A stretch of DNA of 64,000 bases from Bryobacterales bacterium (GCA_947446025.1 CANFEY010000004.1:1-64000), one strand, 5' to 3'. Shown: positions 1-8,323, counted from the stretch's first letter. Numbers and translations are program-made. Notes: a model not told the origin generated them from the letters alone.

Positions 1-132
1 GCAGGCCGGGATCGGTGCTGCGGGCCACTGCCTCCGCTGCGCCCTAAACGCTCGGCCTAACGGCCTCGCAGGGCTCCGCTCCGGCAGCGGTCCGCAGGGG
101 GGGAAGGAACTGGTTCAAGGAAGAAAAGAAAA

Positions 133-172
133 GGGACACTTCTATCGAGGGAATTTGGGGGACATTTCTAAA
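133..172. repeat. Two imperfect direct repeats, possible insertion-sequence end remnant
   Basis: GGGACACTTCTA at 133-144 is repeated imperfectly as GGGGACATTTCTA at 158-170. Closely spaced GGGACATTTCTA-type repeats occur at the ends of some IS elements, but this is from memory and no transposase is present here. The rest of 1-281 holds a GC-rich stretch without a gene and then the promoter of the next gene. Confidence 0.25.
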
Positions 173-197
173 GTGGGTTGACATCCGCCCCTCTCCC

Positions 198-226
198 TTG
201 CCCGCCTCTCTGGAACTTGTTATCCT
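198..226 (+). promoter_or_regulatory. Candidate sigma70-type promoter of the first G8 gene
   Basis: TTGCCC (198-203) and TATCCT (221-226) are separated by 17 bp, with TTG just before the -10. The same block, including GCCTC and GGAACTTG-like spacer bases, recurs upstream of the two other G8 genes (5352-5380, 16750-16778). That conservation is the main support. The start codon follows about 55 bp downstream. Confidence 0.5.
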
Positions 227-281
227 TAACAAGGTCACCCGCAAACATGGGAATCGATTTCTCGATCATGGAGTTCTAACG

Positions 282-2993
282 ATGCGAAAACGTTATGTCT
301 TGTTCCTTTCGTTGCTTGTATTCCTCGGCGGATATGCCGTCGTTCAGGCTCAGCAACCATCTTCCTCGGCGGCGGTCAAAGCGGGGCGCTGGTCGGATGC
401 AGCCACCTGGGCTGACAAGAAGGTGCCCGGGGCAAACGCCACTGTCACCATTGATGGGAACGTGAACGTTGTCCTCGACGTCACGCCGCCGGCGCTGCGC
501 GGTTTGACGATCAATGGCAAACTGAGCTTTGCGGATAACAAAGACCTTGAACTAACCTCCGAGTGGATCATGTTGCACGGGGAGTTGGAGATTGGCACCG
601 AAGCCAAGCCCCATACCCGGAAGGCCACAATTACCCTCACCGACACCGTCAAAGGCGAAGATATCAGTGGAGTGGGTGGCACGACTGACCGCGTTGACCG
701 CGGGATCATGCTGATGGGCGGGACCCTGAACCTGCACGGCGACAGGAAGAACACCTGGACCAAGCTGGCCAACACAGCCAACGCAGGCAGCACCTCGATT
801 GAAGTCCTGAACACCGCTGGCTGGCGGACCGGCGACGAGATTGTCCTCGCGTCCACGGATTTCGATCCCAGGCAGGCAGAGCGGCGAATCATTTCCGCCA
901 TCCGCGGAAACACAATCACGCTCGACAAGAAGCTGGACTACATGCACTTCGGCAAGATCACCTTTGACGTGGATGAGCGTGGCGAAGTCGGCATGCTGAC
1001 GCGCAATATCCGCCTGCAGGCATCGGCCGACGCGGAACAGTCATTCTACGGCGGGCACGTAATGGCCATGGCCACCAGCAAGATGTTTGTCGACAGCGTC
1101 GAGTTCAATCGAATGGGCCAGAACCTGACTCTTGCCCGGTATCCGATCCACTGGCATCTGATCGGCGATGCACCCGGGCAGTACATCAAGAACGCCGCGA
1201 TCCACAACACCTACAACCGCTGCGTGACCGTGCATGGAACGAATTTCCTGCGCGTTGAGAACAACGTGACCTACGACAACGTCGGCCACTGCTTCTTCCT
1301 CGAAGACGGCGCCGAGCACGGCAACGAGTTTATTCACAACCTCGCGATCATGACCAAGTGTCATACCTCCAAGCCGTGCGTCCCGACAAACCTCGCCCCG
1401 TTCGGAACAACGGCCGGTACGAACTTCTATACGGCCGGCCAGGACTCCAAGGAGGTCCTGCTTCCCTCCGACAACACGGTGTCGACTTACTGGATCACCA
1501 ATCCGGACAATGTTTACCGGGACAACGTAGCCGCGGGGTCCGATTCGACAGGGTTCTGGTTCGCCTTGCCGGAGCATCCGACGGGTAAGTTCGAAGGCAC
1601 GGAGATCAGCAAGAATACCTGGCCGCGCCGAATGAAGATACGGGAGTTCAAGGGCAACACCTCCCATTCGAACTTTGACAGTTTCATGGGTGATCGCGGC
1701 GTCAGGCCCGATGGCCATTTCGCCACCGGTGGGCATACTTCTGTTGCCAATCCCGCTGATGCGAACAGCCCTCAAGTAGAGTCGGTCATCGAGGATTTCA
1801 CCGCCTACAAGAACCGCAATGGCGGCCTCTGGACCCGTGGTGAGATGCACACATACAAGAACATGAAGCTGGCCGACAACGCAATTGGCTTCACGCATGC
1901 TACGGCCCTATCAGGCCGTTCCGCCTATACGTCGCGGGTGGTTGACTCGCTGTTCGTGGGCGAAAGCGAGAACATCGGCAATCCAATGACGCCGTCGGAA
2001 AAGGCTTACGGCCGCAGCTTGCCGCAGCCCGCCCTCCCGGATTTCCCGATCCGCGCCTACGAGTTCTACGATTTCCGTCATGATCTGGACAATGTCACCT
2101 TCGTGAATTACGCAGACAACGCCACCCGCAAGACGGGAGCTCTCTCTTACCTGCTGTTCACCAGCTTCGGAATTAGCTCCAACAACACCGTACAGCGCGC
2201 GAAATTCGTCAACGCCAAGCCGGCGTATTTCCCGCCGATGGAGAAAAAGTGGAGCAACGATGATTACGGCAATACGGCCTGGAAGACCGCGGTGTTCAAC
2301 GACAAGGACGGCTCGGTCACAGGTGTTCCAAATTCCTACATCGTCATCAACGGCGGAATCTTCCTCGACGAAGCCTGCGAGGAGAAGCCAACTTGGAACG
2401 CTGCCGTGTGCAAGGGCGACATCGGCCGCATGAATCTTGGCGGCGGAGCAGGCGGCGGCGGTGGCCGAGGAGCTGCAGGTGCTGGAGCTGCAAAGGGCGG
2501 TCCAGGCGCGGCTAAAGGCGCTCCCGCCCCACTCGCTGCCGGTGCTGGCGCAGCCAAAGGCGGCCCCGGTGGTCCGGGCGCGGCCAAAGGCGGTGGTCCT
2601 CCGGCTGGTGCCTTTGGCAACAGAGGCTTTGACGTTCCACCTGCCCAGCCGCCGGTCATTCTGAGCCGCAACGGCAAGGATTTCCCCGTCAACGGAGCAA
2701 CCAACGTACGAGCGGGTACCGAGTTCAAGGTGGCCACCGATAGGCCGAACCTGAACCTCTCCGTGTCGGAACTGGATGCCGGCTCGTGGGTGATCTTCGA
2801 GCTGCCGGGATTCACCACCGCAGCCTCGGGTGCGGAGCAGACCAGCCTGGATGCACTTCGCAAGGCCACTGCGACGGCGTACTACAAAGCCAATGGTTCG
2901 CTCTGGGTCAAGCTCGTCTCGAGCGGAGACATCATTGGCAGCGGCCCCACCAGCGGCCCGAGCGGCGGAGCCACCCTCCAGGCCAGCCGGTAA
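282..2993 (+). CDS. Secreted G8-domain / parallel beta-helix protein, copy 1
   Basis: This 903-residue protein has a signal peptide (MRKRYVLF, cleaved near VQAQ). A G8 domain at about residues 35-150 shows the GRWSDAATW start and glycine-spaced strands. A right-handed beta-helix region follows to about 640. It contains RYPIHWHLIGD near residue 290, which resembles the H-x-H region of CEMIP/PKHD1-type G8 proteins. A Gly/Ala/Lys/Pro-rich linker (about 720-780) joins a C-terminal domain of about 115 residues ending in LQASR. ATG 282 is chosen because GGAG (270-273) lies 8 bp upstream and the signal peptide starts there. An upstream in-frame TTG at 198 falls inside the promoter motif. The likely role is extracellular glycan binding or cleavage, or adhesion. 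This is inferred from the family, and no catalytic proof is visible. Paralogues lie at 5406 and 16847. Confidence 0.85.
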   Translation: MRKRYVLFLSLLVFLGGYAVVQAQQPSSSAAVKAGRWSDAATWADKKVPGANATVTIDGNVNVVLDVTPPALRGLTINGKLSFADNKDLELTSEWIMLHGELEIGTEAKPHTRKATITLTDTVKGEDISGVGGTTDRVDRGIMLMGGTLNLHGDRKNTWTKLANTANAGSTSIEVLNTAGWRTGDEIVLASTDFDPRQAERRIISAIRGNTITLDKKLDYMHFGKITFDVDERGEVGMLTRNIRLQASADAEQSFYGGHVMAMATSKMFVDSVEFNRMGQNLTLARYPIHWHLIGDAPGQYIKNAAIHNTYNRCVTVHGTNFLRVENNVTYDNVGHCFFLEDGAEHGNEFIHNLAIMTKCHTSKPCVPTNLAPFGTTAGTNFYTAGQDSKEVLLPSDNTVSTYWITNPDNVYRDNVAAGSDSTGFWFALPEHPTGKFEGTEISKNTWPRRMKIREFKGNTSHSNFDSFMGDRGVRPDGHFATGGHTSVANPADANSPQVESVIEDFTAYKNRNGGLWTRGEMHTYKNMKLADNAIGFTHATALSGRSAYTSRVVDSLFVGESENIGNPMTPSEKAYGRSLPQPALPDFPIRAYEFYDFRHDLDNVTFVNYADNATRKTGALSYLLFTSFGISSNNTVQRAKFVNAKPAYFPPMEKKWSNDDYGNTAWKTAVFNDKDGSVTGVPNSYIVINGGIFLDEACEEKPTWNAAVCKGDIGRMNLGGGAGGGGGRGAAGAGAAKGGPGAAKGAPAPLAAGAGAAKGGPGGPGAAKGGGPPAGAFGNRGFDVPPAQPPVILSRNGKDFPVNGATNVRAGTEFKVATDRPNLNLSVSELDAGSWVIFELPGFTTAASGAEQTSLDALRKATATAYYKANGSLWVKLVSSGDIIGSGPTSGPSGGATLQASR
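2439..2622 (+). repeat. Degenerate in-frame repeats encoding GGPGGPGAAK-like linker
   Basis: Imperfect in-frame copies of a roughly 30-bp unit encode Gly/Ala/Lys/Pro peptides such as GAAKGGPGGPGAAKGG. The same unit occurs in the two other G8 genes and, in a variant form, in the ankyrin gene at 54198-55904. Such tracts can expand or shrink by slippage. Confidence 0.7.
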
Positions 2994-3014
2994 GCGGAAT
3001 CCTGTTGTTTGATG

Positions 3015-3044
3015 AGCCCCCGGCGTAAGCCGGGGGCTTTGTTT
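3015..3044 (+). terminator. Rho-independent terminator of G8 copy 1
   Basis: A perfect 10-bp inverted repeat (AGCCCCCGGC / GCCGGGGGCT) has a 4-base loop and is followed by TTTGTTT. It starts about 20 bp after the stop codon. Near-identical hairpins follow the other G8 copies. Confidence 0.85.
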
Positions 3045-3235
3045 CGTACCGCAATGCTGCGCTCCGAGCCAGTTCATGGGTTCGAGAGCATTCGGTTCTG
3101 GGAGCGAAAGCTCTAGATAGGTCCACCGTGGGAGCAACCAAGGCAGATGCTCGTGTATCATTTCAGTGATGGAACTGAAGAAATGGGCCAAGGCAGCCGA
3201 ATACGGACTCAAGATGAAGTTGGGGTTTAAGTGAA

Positions 3236-3619
3236 ATGCTCACCCACGATCAACGATACAAAGTCTCCATCCAGCTAGTGTCATTGCTCGTGGAGGGATT
3301 CAAGCCTGACCAATCCAGCGATGAAGGGCAAGAGGCTCAATTGGTTTGTCTCTTCGCCTGTAACTTTGCATGCAATAATACGCGAATGGTCGATGGCAAA
3401 GAGGACGCCCATGCTCTGTGCGATGAGTTCTTCAAGAGTTACTACGGCCTGCTTGATTCGGACGAAGAGCGGCTTGCGCAACACAACCAAGAGATAACCG
3501 ATCGCTTTCAAAAATACTACGAAGCAACAGCGCTTATCGGGACGGTCTCACCGCAATGTTCCCGTAAAGCTATCGGTTGTGAGTGGCAGCATTCCCTTTG
3601 CTGCATTCGTCAAGTTTGA
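3236..3619 (+). CDS. Hypothetical protein, possibly 5' half of a frameshifted gene
   Basis: This 127-residue product is unrecognised. It is soluble, with an acidic helical middle (residues about 70-95). The last 30 residues are Cys-rich and look unlike the rest, as if read out of frame. It overlaps the next ORF by 41 bp in another frame, and the two could be one gene split by a frameshift. Base composition is visibly more AT-rich than the flanking G8 genes, which fits acquired DNA. No strong ribosome binding site is seen before ATG 3236. The 190 bp between the previous terminator and this ORF hold nothing I recognise. Confidence 0.4.
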   Translation: MLTHDQRYKVSIQLVSLLVEGFKPDQSSDEGQEAQLVCLFACNFACNNTRMVDGKEDAHALCDEFFKSYYGLLDSDEERLAQHNQEITDRFQKYYEATALIGTVSPQCSRKAIGCEWQHSLCCIRQV

Positions 3620-3986
3620 GCGGGCTTTCAGTCGTTTCGCAAAGGGGCGAGACCTTTCCTCGGAAGAGACTTCACGCCTGATCGCTAATCCCCTTAAAAC
3701 ACGCTTTGGCTTGTTTCTGACCGTCTGGGACGAAGCGGAGAAACGAATTCAAGCGGTGCTCGATCCCGAAGAGAAGCCCAAAGCACAAACAACTGCTTCA
3801 GCGGGTGGCGCAGCGCCAACCCGACCAAAAGGAAAACGCCGATGGGGGCTAGCAATCTCGCTAATGGTCGGCTGGATTATCCTGTACGTGGTTATGGTCA
3901 ACCTGGGCATCGGCAAGCCATTCGGCATCATAGGAGTATTGCCGTTACTCTATGCGTTTCATCTACTGAAGAAGCGTCGCTCCTGA
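3579..3986 (+). CDS. Hypothetical membrane protein, possibly 3' half of a frameshifted gene
   Basis: This 135-residue product starts at GTG 3579 and overlaps the previous ORF. The first 70 residues are soluble and charged. After a Pro/Lys linker (PKAQTTASAGG to KGKRR) there are two hydrophobic segments (about 90-108 and 113-128) and a basic C-terminus (KKRRS), suggesting a small membrane protein with a cytoplasmic head. No family is recognised. Its stop codon lies directly beside the decayed G8 3' end at 3997, so this block appears to sit in what was once a G8 gene. Confidence 0.4.
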   Translation: MSGSIPFAAFVKFERAFSRFAKGRDLSSEETSRLIANPLKTRFGLFLTVWDEAEKRIQAVLDPEEKPKAQTTASAGGAAPTRPKGKRRWGLAISLMVGWIILYVVMVNLGIGKPFGIIGVLPLLYAFHLLKKRRS

Positions 3987-3996
3987 ACGCAGCCAG

Positions 3997-4098
3997 ACCG
4001 CCGGTGCGAGTGGCGGAGCTAGTGTCCAGGCCAGCCGGTGAGTTGAGCCCTGCTGTTAAGCAAGAAGCCCTCGGCGCAGGCCAGAGGCTCTTTGTTTC
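3997..4098 (+). pseudogene. Remnant 3' end and terminator of a lost G8 gene copy
   Basis: Positions 3997-4041 still translate as TAGASGGASVQASR followed by TGA, matching the C-terminus of G8 copy 1 (SGGATLQASR). About 25 bp on, AGCCCTCGGC-GCAG-GCCAGAGGCT (4066-4089) followed by TTTGTTTCG is a mismatched version of the terminator found after all three intact copies. Only this tail remains. The upstream part has been replaced by the unrelated ORFs at 3236-3986. Confidence 0.65.
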
Positions 4099-4114
4099 GT
4101 CCGCGCCAGTTATT

Positions 4115-4402
4115 CTACGCGGCGGGACGCCGCTCGAAACTGATTTTAAGAAGTGTTCCGGTTGCCGTGGCTAAACGCTCCAGTGTCTGCGTCGAGGGCC
4201 TGGTTCTACCGCCCTCAAGCCGGGCGATCACAGATTGCGTAGTGTCCATGCGCTGCGCCAGTTGCTCCTGCGTGAGACCGGCCGTGACACGCGCATCGAT
4301 GACAGCACGGGCCAATGCGAACTCAGGCGCGAGCTCTGCATGGGCTTTGCGGTATTCCTTGTTCTTCATCCACTTCTGGTGAAGGTCTTTTACTTTGGTC
4401 AT
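4115..4402 (-). CDS. XRE-family antitoxin (HigA-like)
   Basis: This 95-residue protein has a Cro/C1-type helix-turn-helix at about residues 42-92. It shows the typical AGLTQEQLAQRM helix, then TTQSVIARLEGGR and the PSTQTLERLATATG cap. The N-terminal part is a basic helical extension. The gene overlaps the upstream toxin gene by 4 bp (ATGA), so translation is probably coupled. Toxin-first order plus this HTH type fits HigBA modules. It is expected to neutralise the toxin and to repress the shared promoter. Confidence 0.85.
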   Translation of the reverse strand: MTKVKDLHQKWMKNKEYRKAHAELAPEFALARAVIDARVTAGLTQEQLAQRMDTTQSVIARLEGGRTRPSTQTLERLATATGTLLKISFERRPAA

Positions 4403-4725
4403 TTCACAATCTCCTTTGCCCGCTTGAGAGCCAGCTCGATTTCTCGGCTTGGCGTCTTCTGCGTTTTCTTGATAAACACACGCACCACAACGACGCGTTT
4501 GCCAACGGCAGTCACGTAGAGAGCCCGTGAAATTCCGTCCTTCCCCTTCATGCGCATTTCCCAGAGAGACCCGAGTAAGTGCTTCACATGCGGCTCCCGA
4601 ACCCTTTCCAATCCAAACTCCTCGATCAGTTCGGAGATGTGATGGAAACGGGCCAGCATGTCGGCGGGCAGCTCATCGAGCTCCGCGTCCACAACTGCAT
4701 TCAGGGTTTCTACGCTCCACTTCAT
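4399..4725 (-). CDS. HigB/Gp49-family toxin
   Basis: This 108-residue protein resembles phage-derived Gp49-like/HigB toxins of the RelE superfamily. It has a helical N-terminal half (LPADMLARFHHISELIEEFG), then a KHLLGSLWEMRM strand, a RALYVTAVGKRVVVVRVFIKKTQKTP core and a C-terminal helix of alternating acidic and basic residues. RelE-type toxins cleave mRNA on ribosomes. The activity here is inferred from the family. It forms an operon with the downstream antitoxin (4-bp overlap) and is divergent from sodC. Confidence 0.85.
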   Translation of the reverse strand: MKWSVETLNAVVDAELDELPADMLARFHHISELIEEFGLERVREPHVKHLLGSLWEMRMKGKDGISRALYVTAVGKRVVVVRVFIKKTQKTPSREIELALKRAKEIVK

Positions 4726-4757
4726 TGCAGATATGCACAGTATAGCGTTTTTGCTAT
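4726..4757 (-). promoter_or_regulatory. Candidate toxin-antitoxin promoter with inverted repeats
   Basis: Upstream of the toxin start, ATAGC/GCTAT (4742-4757, loop of 6) and TGCA/TGCA (4726-4737) form short inverted repeats around TATACT on the minus strand (4744-4739), a possible -10. Autoregulation by the HTH antitoxin through such repeats is usual for this family. The site itself is inferred. Confidence 0.35.
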
Positions 4758-4803
4758 GAGACGCGGAAGGGGAGCAACGTTCGAACCACTATACTGAGTT
4801 CAT

Positions 4804-5322
4804 ATGACGACCACACGAGCACTTCTGACCGCAGCACTCCTGACCAAGGCCCTCAGCGCCCCCCTCAGCGCCAAGGATCTCACCGTGAAACTCGCGGACG
4901 CGAAGGGTCAACCCGTCGGCACCGCCAAAATCAGCGATACCAAAGGCGGAGGCGTCGCGATCAAGCTCGACGTCAAGAATCTGGCTCCTGGCGAACACGC
5001 GCTGCACTTCCATGGCGCAGCCAAGTGCGAAGGCCCCGCCTTCACCACTGCCGGCGGCCACTTCAATCCGGCGATGAAGCAGCACGGCAAGGATAATCCC
5101 ATGGGTTCGCACGCTGGCGATATGGCGAACTTCGCTGTGGGACCGAAAGGGTCGGCGAAAGTCACCATCACAAACTCGGCTGTGACGCTGGGGGATGGCC
5201 CCAACTCGCTGTTCACCAATGGCGGTACGGCGATGATGGTCCACGCAAAAGGCGACGACTACAAGACCGACCCGGCGGGCGCGGCGGGAGATCGGATCGC
5301 CTGCGGCGTGGTCACGAAGTAG
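4804..5322 (+). CDS. sodC: Cu/Zn superoxide dismutase
   Basis: This 172-residue enzyme dismutates superoxide outside the cytoplasm. All expected metal ligands are present: HxH at H68/H70, bridging H86 in GGHFNP, H94, H103 and D106 in SHAGDMANF, and H147 in MMVHAKGDD. The Cys75-Cys167 pair would form the usual disulfide. The N-terminus (about 23 residues) is a plausible though weak signal peptide. ATG 4804 has no obvious Shine-Dalgarno sequence. TATACT at 4790-4795 ends only 8 bp before it, so transcription may start very close to the start codon. The downstream gene has its own promoter. Confidence 0.95.
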   Translation: MTTTRALLTAALLTKALSAPLSAKDLTVKLADAKGQPVGTAKISDTKGGGVAIKLDVKNLAPGEHALHFHGAAKCEGPAFTTAGGHFNPAMKQHGKDNPMGSHAGDMANFAVGPKGSAKVTITNSAVTLGDGPNSLFTNGGTAMMVHAKGDDYKTDPAGAAGDRIACGVVTK

Positions 5323-5351
5323 GTTCAGCTTCGGGGCGCGGGGCCCCTCCC

Positions 5352-5380
5352 TTGCCAGCCTCAGTGAAACTTGTTATGGT
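5352..5380 (+). promoter_or_regulatory. Candidate sigma70-type promoter of the second G8 gene
   Basis: TTGCCA (5352-5357), a 17-bp spacer and TATGGT (5375-5380) match the elements before the other two G8 genes. The spacer shares GCCTCAGTG and AACTTGT with them. The element begins about 30 bp after the sodC stop codon. Confidence 0.5.
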
Positions 5381-5405
5381 GGGTTTCGATCACGGAGACG
5401 CACTT

Positions 5406-8138
5406 ATGCGCAAACATCTCTTAGCTTTTTCGCTGTTCTCAGCCCTTTTAGGTCTCGGCGGATATGCCGTCATCCAGGCCCAAGGAAGTTCCTCTACTGC
5501 GGTCAAAGGGGGGCGCTGGTCGGATGCAGCCACCTGGGCTGACAAGAAGGTGCCGGGCGCAAACGCCGCTGTCACCATTGATCGGAACGTGGACGTTGTC
5601 ATGGATGTCACTCCGCCGGCGCTGCGCAGCTTAACGATCAACGGCAAACTGAGCTTCGCGGACAACAAAGATGTTGAACTCTCCACAGAATGGATCATGG
5701 TGCACGGGGAGTTGGAGATTGGCACCGAAGCCAAGCCCCACACCCGCAAGGCGACCATTACCCTCACCGACAACGTCAAGGGCGAAGATTTCGGCGGCAT
5801 GGGTGGAAATGACCGCAGCGACCGCGGGATCATGCTGATGGGTGGAACCCTGAACCTGCACGGTGGCGTGAAGAACACCTGGACCAAGCTGGCCAATACG
5901 GCTGCGGCAGGCAGCACCTCCATACAGGTCCTGAACGCGGCCGAGTGGCGGGCGGGCGACGAGATTGTGCTCGCGTCGACGGACTTCGATCCGCGGCAGG
6001 CAGAGCGGCGAACGATTTCCGCAATCAGCGGCAACACGATCACGCTCGACAAGAAGCTCGACTACATGCACTTCGGCAAGATCACCTTCGACGTGGATGA
6101 ACGCGGAGAAGTCGGGTTGCTGACGCGCAATATCCGCCTCCAGGCATCGGCCGATGCGGAGCAGTCCTTCTACGGAGGGCACGTGATGGCGATGGCCGCC
6201 AGCAAGATGTTTGTCGAGGGCGTCGAGTTCAATCGGATGGGCCAGAACCTGACTCTCGCGCGGTATCCGATCCACTGGCATCTGATCGGCGATGCGCAAG
6301 GACAGTACATCAAGAACGCGGCGATCCACAACACCTACAACCGCTGTGTGACCATGCATGGAACGAATTTCCTGCGCGTGGAGAATAACGTGACCTACGA
6401 CAACGTCGGCCACTGCTTCTTCATGGAAGACGGCATCGAGCACGGCAACGAAATTATTCACAACCTAGTGATCATGACCAAGTGCCATACATCCAAGCCG
6501 TGCGTCCCGACCAACCTCGCCGCATCCGGAGAAGCCCGGCCGGCTGGAGGCAATGGCCAACAATCGAAGGACGTCCTGCTCCCCTCCGACAACACGGCGG
6601 CGAGCTACTGGATCACCAATCCGGACAACACGTACCGCGACAACGTAGCCGCGGGGTCCGACTCGAACGGCTTCTGGATGTCCTTGCCGGAGCACCCCGT
6701 TGGAAAGTTCGAAGGCTCGGAGATCAGCAAGAATACCTGGCCTCGCCGAACGCCCTTCCGCGAGTTCAAGGGCAACGTCGCGCACTCCAACTACGATTCG
6801 TTCATGTTCGACCGGAACATTGCGCCCAACAACACGTTTGGCGTGACCGGCAGCTCGCATACGGGCCTGGAAAATCCAGCGGACGCGAACAGCAAGGCGC
6901 TGGTATCCATCTTCCAGGATCTCACCGCCTACAAGAACCGCAATGGTGCCATCTGGGGCCGCGGTGAGATGCACGAATTCAGGAGCGTGAAGCTGGCCGA
7001 CAACGCGATCGGCTTTACGCACGCCTCAGGTGCATTCGGCCGTTACGCGTTTACGGCACAGGTGGTGGACTCGCTTTTCGTGGGCGAAACCGAGAACATC
7101 GGCAACCCCACGACTGAAGCGGAAAAGGCTTACGGCCGCAGCCTGCCGAAGCGCGATTTGCCGGATTTCCCGATCCGTGGCTTTGAGTACTACGATTACC
7201 GTCATGACGTTGTGAATACCACTTTCCGGAATTACGAGGACAACGCGACTCGCAAGGCGGGAGCGATCTCTAACCTGATGTTTAGCAGCTTTGGGGTCAG
7301 CACCAACAACGCCTTCGAGCGCTTGAAATTCGTCAACGCCAAGCCGGTGTATTTCCCGCCGATGGAGGGCAACCGTAAGTGGGCCAGTGATAACGGAAGC
7401 AGTGCGTCCTATAAGACCGCGGCGTTCAAGGACAAGGACGGCTCGCTCGGCGCTGGTCCCAATTCCTTCGTGATCCTCCATGACGGCGTGAACGACAGCA
7501 TCGCAACCGACGCACAAGCCTGTGAGATCAAGCCCACGTGGAACGCTGCCGTGTGCAAGGGTGACGTGGGTCGCCTGACTGTGGGCGGCGCTCCTGGCGC
7601 GGGTGGTGGTCCTGGTGGCCCCGGCGCTGCTAAGGGCGGTCCCGGTGGTCCGGGCGCTGCGAAAGGCGCACCTGGCGGTCCGGTCGCAGTTGGCGGTCCG
7701 GTTGGACCGGGCGCGGCCAAAGGTGGTCCAGGCGGACCTGGCGCTGCTAAGGGTGGCCCCGGCGGTCCCGGCGCAGCAAAAGGCGGTCCCGGAGGCGCAC
7801 CTGCTCAGCCGCCGGTCGTTCTCAGCCGCAATGGCAAGGAGTACACCACAACGGGCACGAACGTCCGCGCTGGTACCGAGATCAAGGTGGCCACCGAACG
7901 GCCGACCGTGAACCTCTCGCTGAACGAATTGGATAAGGGCTCGTGGGTGATCTTCGAGCTGCCCGGATTCACCACCGCAGCCTCGGGCGCGGCGCAGGGG
8001 AGCCTCGAAGCACTGCGCGCGGCCAACGATACGTCGTACTTCAAGGGCCAGGGTTCGCTCTGGGTCAAGGTTGTCTCCAGCGGTGACGCTGGCAACGGCG
8101 CCCCTGGTGGTGGAACCGCCGTCCAGGTCAGCCGGTAA
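5406..8138 (+). CDS. Secreted G8-domain / parallel beta-helix protein, copy 2
   Basis: This 910-residue paralogue of the 282 gene is very similar along its whole length. It has a signal peptide (MRKHLLAF to IQAQ), a G8 domain at about 30-150 and a beta-helix with the same RYPIHWHLIGD motif. Its Gly/Pro/Ala/Lys linker (about 726-799) is longer and more regular than in copy 1. The C-terminal domain ends in VQVSR. ATG 5406 is supported by GGAG at 5394-5397. Upstream in-frame TTG 5352 lies inside the promoter element. The function is probably extracellular carbohydrate binding or processing, inferred from G8/beta-helix families. A matching terminator follows. Confidence 0.85.
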   Translation: MRKHLLAFSLFSALLGLGGYAVIQAQGSSSTAVKGGRWSDAATWADKKVPGANAAVTIDRNVDVVMDVTPPALRSLTINGKLSFADNKDVELSTEWIMVHGELEIGTEAKPHTRKATITLTDNVKGEDFGGMGGNDRSDRGIMLMGGTLNLHGGVKNTWTKLANTAAAGSTSIQVLNAAEWRAGDEIVLASTDFDPRQAERRTISAISGNTITLDKKLDYMHFGKITFDVDERGEVGLLTRNIRLQASADAEQSFYGGHVMAMAASKMFVEGVEFNRMGQNLTLARYPIHWHLIGDAQGQYIKNAAIHNTYNRCVTMHGTNFLRVENNVTYDNVGHCFFMEDGIEHGNEIIHNLVIMTKCHTSKPCVPTNLAASGEARPAGGNGQQSKDVLLPSDNTAASYWITNPDNTYRDNVAAGSDSNGFWMSLPEHPVGKFEGSEISKNTWPRRTPFREFKGNVAHSNYDSFMFDRNIAPNNTFGVTGSSHTGLENPADANSKALVSIFQDLTAYKNRNGAIWGRGEMHEFRSVKLADNAIGFTHASGAFGRYAFTAQVVDSLFVGETENIGNPTTEAEKAYGRSLPKRDLPDFPIRGFEYYDYRHDVVNTTFRNYEDNATRKAGAISNLMFSSFGVSTNNAFERLKFVNAKPVYFPPMEGNRKWASDNGSSASYKTAAFKDKDGSLGAGPNSFVILHDGVNDSIATDAQACEIKPTWNAAVCKGDVGRLTVGGAPGAGGGPGGPGAAKGGPGGPGAAKGAPGGPVAVGGPVGPGAAKGGPGGPGAAKGGPGGPGAAKGGPGGAPAQPPVVLSRNGKEYTTTGTNVRAGTEIKVATERPTVNLSLNELDKGSWVIFELPGFTTAASGAAQGSLEALRAANDTSYFKGQGSLWVKVVSSGDAGNGAPGGGTAVQVSR
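7585..7803 (+). repeat. In-frame GGPGGPGAAK repeats, longest tract in the window
   Basis: At least five near-copies of a 30-bp unit encode GGPGGPGAAK, interrupted by GAPGGPVAVGGPVGPGAAK. The third-codon bases differ between units, so this is an older, partly diverged tandem array. The tract links the beta-helix to the C-terminal domain. Confidence 0.75.
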
Positions 8139-8162
8139 GCGGAACCCTGCTGTTTGAGCATG

Positions 8163-8191
8163 AGCCCTCGGCGCAGGCCGGGGGCTTATTC
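8163..8191 (+). terminator. Rho-independent terminator of G8 copy 2
   Basis: AGCCCTCGGC-GCAG-GCCGGGGGCT forms a 10-bp stem (one G-T pair) followed by TATTCTTT. It corresponds in position and sequence to the hairpins after G8 copies 1 and 3. Confidence 0.8.
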
Positions 8192-8249
8192 TTTCATACC
8201 GCAACGCTGCGCAAAAGGTAACTCCTTTCTCTATTAGCATGAACCGTCG

Positions 8250-8310
8250 TGCGTGGCGCTTTTCAATGCGGAACCTCGGTCGCCGGCCGGGGACGGGGAT
8301 GCAGGTCACC
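8250..8310 (+). pseudogene. Short stray fragment of a PQQ-dehydrogenase gene
   Basis: About 60 bp (CGTGGCGCTTTTCAA onward to GGGATGCAGGTCA) match 10805-10860 inside the PQQ dehydrogenase gene with only a few differences. The match stops abruptly on both sides. It is a remnant of a second such gene or a recombination scar between the terminator and the next gene. Confidence 0.6.
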
Positions 8311-8323
8311 AGCAAGCCAACTC

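Noticed and set aside
178-183. TTGACA considered as the -35 box of the first G8 gene
   Set aside because: No -10-like sequence lies 16-18 bp downstream; the TTGCCC/TATCCT pair is conserved among the paralogues instead.
1911-3212. Long minus-strand ORF opposite the first G8 gene
   Set aside because: It is antisense to a strongly supported gene, rich in Arg/Gly/Ala, with no domain or signal; a shadow of GC-rich coding DNA. The same holds for the minus ORFs at 7026-8315, 16829-17992 and 18104-18850.
7585-7803. Tandem repeats considered as a CRISPR array
   Set aside because: The units are contiguous, in frame and encode a Gly/Pro/Ala/Lys linker; there are no unique spacers and no cas genes.
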